A stretch of DNA of 64,000 nucleotides from Phyllostachys edulis (lineage: Eukaryota > Streptophyta > Magnoliopsida > Poales > Poaceae). The position numbers and the translations under genes are program-made. The DNA lies in NCBI GenBank assembly GCA_036346405.1, contig CM070568.1, positions 34,754,820 through 34,818,819 on the forward strand, written 5' to 3'. Of this stretch, positions 60,601-64,000 are shown one piece after another; position 1 is the first letter of the stretch, and each line of letters starts with the position of its first letter. Under the pieces are notes generated by a model. It was not told the DNA's origin, did not search any database, and saw only the letters and a program-made list of their open reading frames with translations.

Positions 60601-61846
60601 TAACTTGAGCATGGAATCAAAGAGTGAGTGATCGGAATAGGTTACTTAGTCATATAAGAAGCTAACATTGGAAGGAATCGAGAAATAGCCCACCTGGCCG
60701 GAGTTGGAGACGAAGGGGTCGATTTCGGTCGAAAAAAGAGTATTTTCAAAATTCGACAAACCTGTTTGACCAAAGATGAAATTGGGTGAGGGGTTTTACT
60801 CCTTAGAGCTTAGCATACGATGTGACATGAAGAAAGCTGAAAGGAACTCACCGAATCCAAAGTTGGCGTGAGAATGGCATTGGGGCGCTCCGGGCGATCA
60901 AAAGACAACCCCGTGGTTCCAAAGCTACAAGCAATGCCAAGAGCTCCAATTAGCAGGATGAACAAGGCATAAAGATAGAAGAACAATGGTGCAAGAAAGA
61001 GAGGATACGCCTTAGTGAGGAGGAATAACCGAATGCCGCATCAGTTCAACCAAGGATGTGGTGAAGCGGTTTTGATGGGTTTTCACTACCAGCGACAACT
61101 TGACGTTGGTACGTGTCATCAAGGGACGAGTAACGAGCGTAGGTGGCAAGTTGCATGGCCTTGCATGCACAGGAGCATCGACGCGGCGCCACGTTGCTCT
61201 CGGCCACGCCATGAGCCGCCATACAGCGGAGAAGACGAGGTGGTGGGTGGCCGCTGGGCTGGGCGATCGGCGAGACAGCTAAACGGCAGCGGCGATCGGA
61301 AGCGTCTTGCGTCGAACGGGCTCGGTCCAGTCAAGTCATTAGGCGCGGGTCGCTACAATGAAAATTGGTGCGGTCTGAGTCCGATTGTTTGACCTAATTT
61401 AAATCAAAACCCTCTAGTTTGACCAAGGTGTTAAACATAGTAAATAAATTCATAAAAATATGAAATTTTTCAGACGTGCTTCTAGGATGATGTAGATCCC
61501 ATAAAATTTTTGAATTACCATTGTTCATGTTTTAATTACTTAGTTAAATAGCCTTAACTGAAAAGGTTTAAATATTGAAGTTAGGTTTATCTTAAAGTCA
61601 AAATGATCTCTAAAAATTTGACAAAAATATCTTAATTTGTGATAAATAATATAGTATTTGATTAAATTAAATTCCAGGGTTCATTATTAGCATTGACTTG
61701 CATTTTCTTTTGGAGTTTTATTTCAAGCTTTCGATTTGGTTTGAAAATAAGGTTTTTAAATTGTACTAATTTATACACATGTTTCAAAATGACAAAATGC
61801 TATGAAATGCATACTATTACTGTTTACTTGAAATGAGGCTATTACA
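57695..61846 (-). mobile_element. 4.15-kb solo LTR, probably Ty3-gypsy (Tekay/Del-like)
   Basis: Starts TGTGAGGACCC and ends GGCTATTACA, flanked by exact tatag (57690-57694, 61847-61851). No protease, RT or integrase inside. On the minus strand it has a TATAAATA box (57876-57883 on the plus strand) near what would be the 3' end, and a GC-rich leader-like stretch (61340-61020). LTRs this long with TGTRR…YYACA ends are usual for the Tekay/Del lineage in grasses. The small ORFs inside are not genes. Confidence 0.75.
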
Positions 61847-61913
61847 TATAGCATATGAAAGAATATACTACTCCAGTAATTTCCCCTCAAATGAACACTA
61901 AACAAAAACTGAT

Positions 61914-62085
61914 ATGCCCCATTTTTATTTCTAGTAAGAAACCCACTTTCCTTTCTAATAACAAAATTGTCAAGCTTATCTATTAGAAAAAAAGGCATGC
62001 CCCATTTTTATTTCTAGTAAGAAACCCACTTTCCTTTCTAATGACAAAATTGTCAAGCTTATATCTATTAGAAAAAAAAAAAGGC
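61914..62085. repeat. Duplicated 3' flank of the tRNA gene
   Basis: Units 61914-61996 and 61997-62085 both run from atgccccatttttattt through gtcaagctta and a run of A to ggc; they differ mainly in the length of the A run. The unit adjoining the tRNA contains its terminator. Confidence 0.92.
62072..62082 (-). terminator. Pol III terminator of tRNA-Gly
   Basis: Eleven T on the minus strand, four bases after the tRNA 3' end. Confidence 0.85.
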
Positions 62086-62086
62086 A

Positions 62087-62158
62087 TGCGTTTGCCGGGA
62101 GTCGAACCCGGGTCTATTGCTTGGAAGGCAATTATCCTAACCGTTGGACTACAAACGC
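62087..62158 (-). tRNA. tRNA-Gly (anticodon UCC)
   Basis: 72 nt, no intron. Acceptor gcgtttg pairs with caaacgc, with discriminator A. A-box-like tagtccaacggttaggat and B-box ggttcgactcc are intact. The anticodon loop is cttccaa, anticodon TCC. CCA is not encoded, as expected for a nuclear gene. Confidence 0.96.
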
Positions 62159-62450
62159 CTTGGTGACAGTGCAAATCTGATACTCTTATTGTGGTGTGGT
62201 GAGTGACACCATCTTAGTGGCTGATTCATGTGCGTAACCTCTGCTAATCTTGCTAGAACCATGGTAATATCATCAACTCCCATGCAACTATACCATGGTT
62301 ACCACAGCCATCTTTTAAGATGCGGACGAAAAAAGATCAAATCCATCATCAACTCAAGCAGATCTACGACCATCTTCTTCGCTTGTAGTTTGTACAGCCA
62401 CCAGCCAGTTTCTACTATTGTTGTCGTTGAACATGGATGTTGTGGTTCTT
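62159..62450. other. Spacer upstream of tRNA-Gly
   Basis: No gene recognised. On the minus strand it may be the internal part of the copia-like unit whose LTR and leader lie at 62452-62810. Confidence 0.35.
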
Positions 62451-62451
62451 A

Positions 62452-62810
62452 GTTGGATACGGATTCGAGGAACAAGAGTAGGTCACTTGTCCTTATCTAA
62501 TCACCGACAGGGGTCAACTCTGATCTTTACTCAAACTAGTTAGGGACTAACTTTATTCATTTCTTACTTGATTGATAATGAATACATACTATCCTTATTA
62601 TAGTGATAACCCGACTTGAATCCTAAGAAATGTATATCTAACAATCCAATATAATTATAGCTTGCCTAAGTAATATATAATATCAAACACCTAATAGATA
62701 GATTCCTAAATAATAAATCTTGCCTAATACTTGCACGCATTACTATTCGCGCGTTGCTGCAGTACCATGTTGCTACAGTGCGTGAACACTACAGTGCCTC
62801 CTGGCTATTG
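62452..62810 (-). repeat. copia-like LTR end and leader, copy 1
   Basis: On the minus strand an LTR-like segment (62810-62540, with ctatctattaggtgtttg and ending gttagtccctaac) is followed by atcagag, resembling an initiator-Met primer-binding site. A leader follows down to 62452. The same order recurs at 63090-63965. Confidence 0.5.
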
Positions 62811-63089
62811 AACGATAGCATTACACCCCTCGCGGTCGCGGCGAGGCAGCTTGTCCTCGATCTACGGTAGTGACCACGATTGAAGTCCTTGGTGTCCCCA
62901 TGTTGATGAGAGTGTACGATGACATCGTATCACGTGGACGAGGATCAACAAAGCTTTAATGGACAACAATCATGTTGTCAAGTAAGACCTTCTATTCTTC
63001 GTTGTTAGCCTTCAACTTCTCTAGGAGAGATGGTGCGGCATCGGAAGCCATTGTGAGTGGCTCCAATACTAAATAGTGTGGTCTTTGAT

Positions 63090-63965
63090 TGGGTATGGAT
63101 ATGGAGACCAATGGTAGGACACTCGCTCTCATCTAACCGCCGCAGAGCTATTTCCTGTCGAGGTAGCAAGGCTTTGAGCCTTGATTAGCTAGGGAGGCAA
63201 GAAATCGCTCTCCAAACTCAGCCGGAACTTTTACCAACGAACAAAGAGGCTCTGATATTTAGCTAACCGGTTAGGGACTAACTTTGTTTATTTCTTACTT
63301 GATTGATAATGGATAGATGCTATCCATTTTATATAGACAACCCGACTTGATTCTTAAGAAATAATATATTATGAAATTTATCTCTAACGATCTAATCTAA
63401 TAATAACTTACCTAACTAATAAATAATGCTTTTGCTAGCTCCCAGTCGCCTAAATTTTTTAAAAGCCTATTCACCTACAGTTGCACAGTACAAAGCCTAA
63501 CATTGCATTATCAAGTGATTTGTAATTTTAGCACAACTTTACAGTAACTTTTAGTTCTATTTGTTTTTTTATTTGTAAGGTTCACCTAGATTTATTTTTG
63601 TCTAGTTTAGTTTTTTTTTGTATTTGTAAGATTCACCTAGATTTACTTTTGTTAGTTTAGAATTTTTTTTGTTTTTGTATTTGTAGGATCCACCTACATT
63701 TACTTTGGTCTAGTTTAGAATTTTTCAACATTAAAAAAAAAAAGAAACCATTGAACAGTGATACAATGTACCGAAAAAAGTGACTGGGTTTTAAGAAAAT
63801 TTCAGTTAACTGTAGCTTAGCCGGGCCCAATAAATAATACCAAACACCTAATAGATAGATTCTCAAATAATAAATCCGAACAAATACTAGCTGCCATACT
63901 GTTCACACCATGCTACAGTACCGCGTTGCTACAGTACACGGGCGCTACAGTGCCCGCGTAGGTTC
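63090..63965 (-). repeat. copia-like LTR end and leader, copy 2, split by a MITE
   Basis: Direct repeat of 62452-62810: LTR part 63965-63839 and 63427-63262, then atatcagagcctc (primer-binding-like), then the leader. An ATG at 63051 on the minus strand opens MASDAAPSLLEKLKANNEE, a gag-like start cut by a stop. Two LTR-leader units in the same orientation suggest unequal recombination. Confidence 0.5.
63428..63828 (-). mobile_element. Mutator-type MITE (family A), copy 2
   Basis: Exact duplication aataaataat (63418-63427, 63829-63838), of which nine bases are enough. It is the reverse complement of 17060-17484 along its whole length, including the internal repeats with ctagacaaaa and the GGGCC…CTAAGCTACAG terminus. 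Confidence 0.8.
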
Positions 63966-64000
63966 TGGACCATAGCCATGGGTGACAATTGGCATGGATC

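Noticed and set aside
61015..61392. 125-aa frame as a host gene
   Set aside because: Lies inside the solo LTR in its GC-rich leader-like part and has no domain.

Overview
The window is nuclear DNA of a flowering plant, almost certainly a grass and most likely rice (Oryza) or a close relative. The evidence is intron-bearing genes with very GC-rich 5' ends, Ty1-copia and Ty3-gypsy LTR retrotransposons, L1-type LINEs, many hAT and Mutator-like MITEs, and a plant nuclear tRNA-Gly(UCC). Species was not checked by any search. Gene models are by eye from reading frames and GT/AG splice sites.

Layout. (1) 0-5 kb: a hAT derivative, then a three-exon gene (1924-4793, 311 aa) that looks domesticated from a Ty1-copia polyprotein. 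It has two tandem retropepsin/gag-pre-integrase-like domains, both without the catalytic Asp-Ser-Gly. (2) 5-14.7 kb: MITEs and an L1-type LINE that is split by a pol-deleted copia element. (3) 14.7-44.6 kb: a second, dead copy of the copia-derived gene. What is about 1.6 kb in copy 1 is spread over about 30 kb by successive insertions: a LINE-like element, a Mutator-type MITE, a 3.4 kb hAT element with transposase remains, a 22 kb nested complex (a 19.5 kb copia element containing an 11.8 kb gypsy element and a 1.1 kb hAT), and two small hAT MITEs. Most insertions are defined by target-site duplications, and copy 1 serves as the empty-site reference. (4) 45.1-50 kb: prefoldin subunit 3, six exons, with a 0.9 kb hAT element in intron 2. 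(5) 50-53.6 kb: intergenic, with small tandem duplications and a perfect 58-bp palindrome. (6) 53.7-57.3 kb: a two-exon sn-glycerol-3-phosphate acyltransferase of the plant cutin/suberin type. (7) 57.7-61.8 kb: a 4.15 kb solo LTR. (8) 62-64 kb: a tRNA-Gly gene with a duplicated 3' flank, then duplicated copia LTR/leader sequence on the minus strand, one copy split by a second member of the Mutator-type MITE family.

The host genes likely to be functional are prefoldin 3 (cytosolic chaperone for actin and tubulin), the acyltransferase (extracellular lipid polyester synthesis), tRNA-Gly, and possibly the copia-derived gene. They do not form a pathway together. The most unusual items are the copia-derived double pseudo-protease gene with its shredded paralogue, and a multi-exon antisense gene inside the gypsy element that stays largely open although the element's gag and pol are full of stops.
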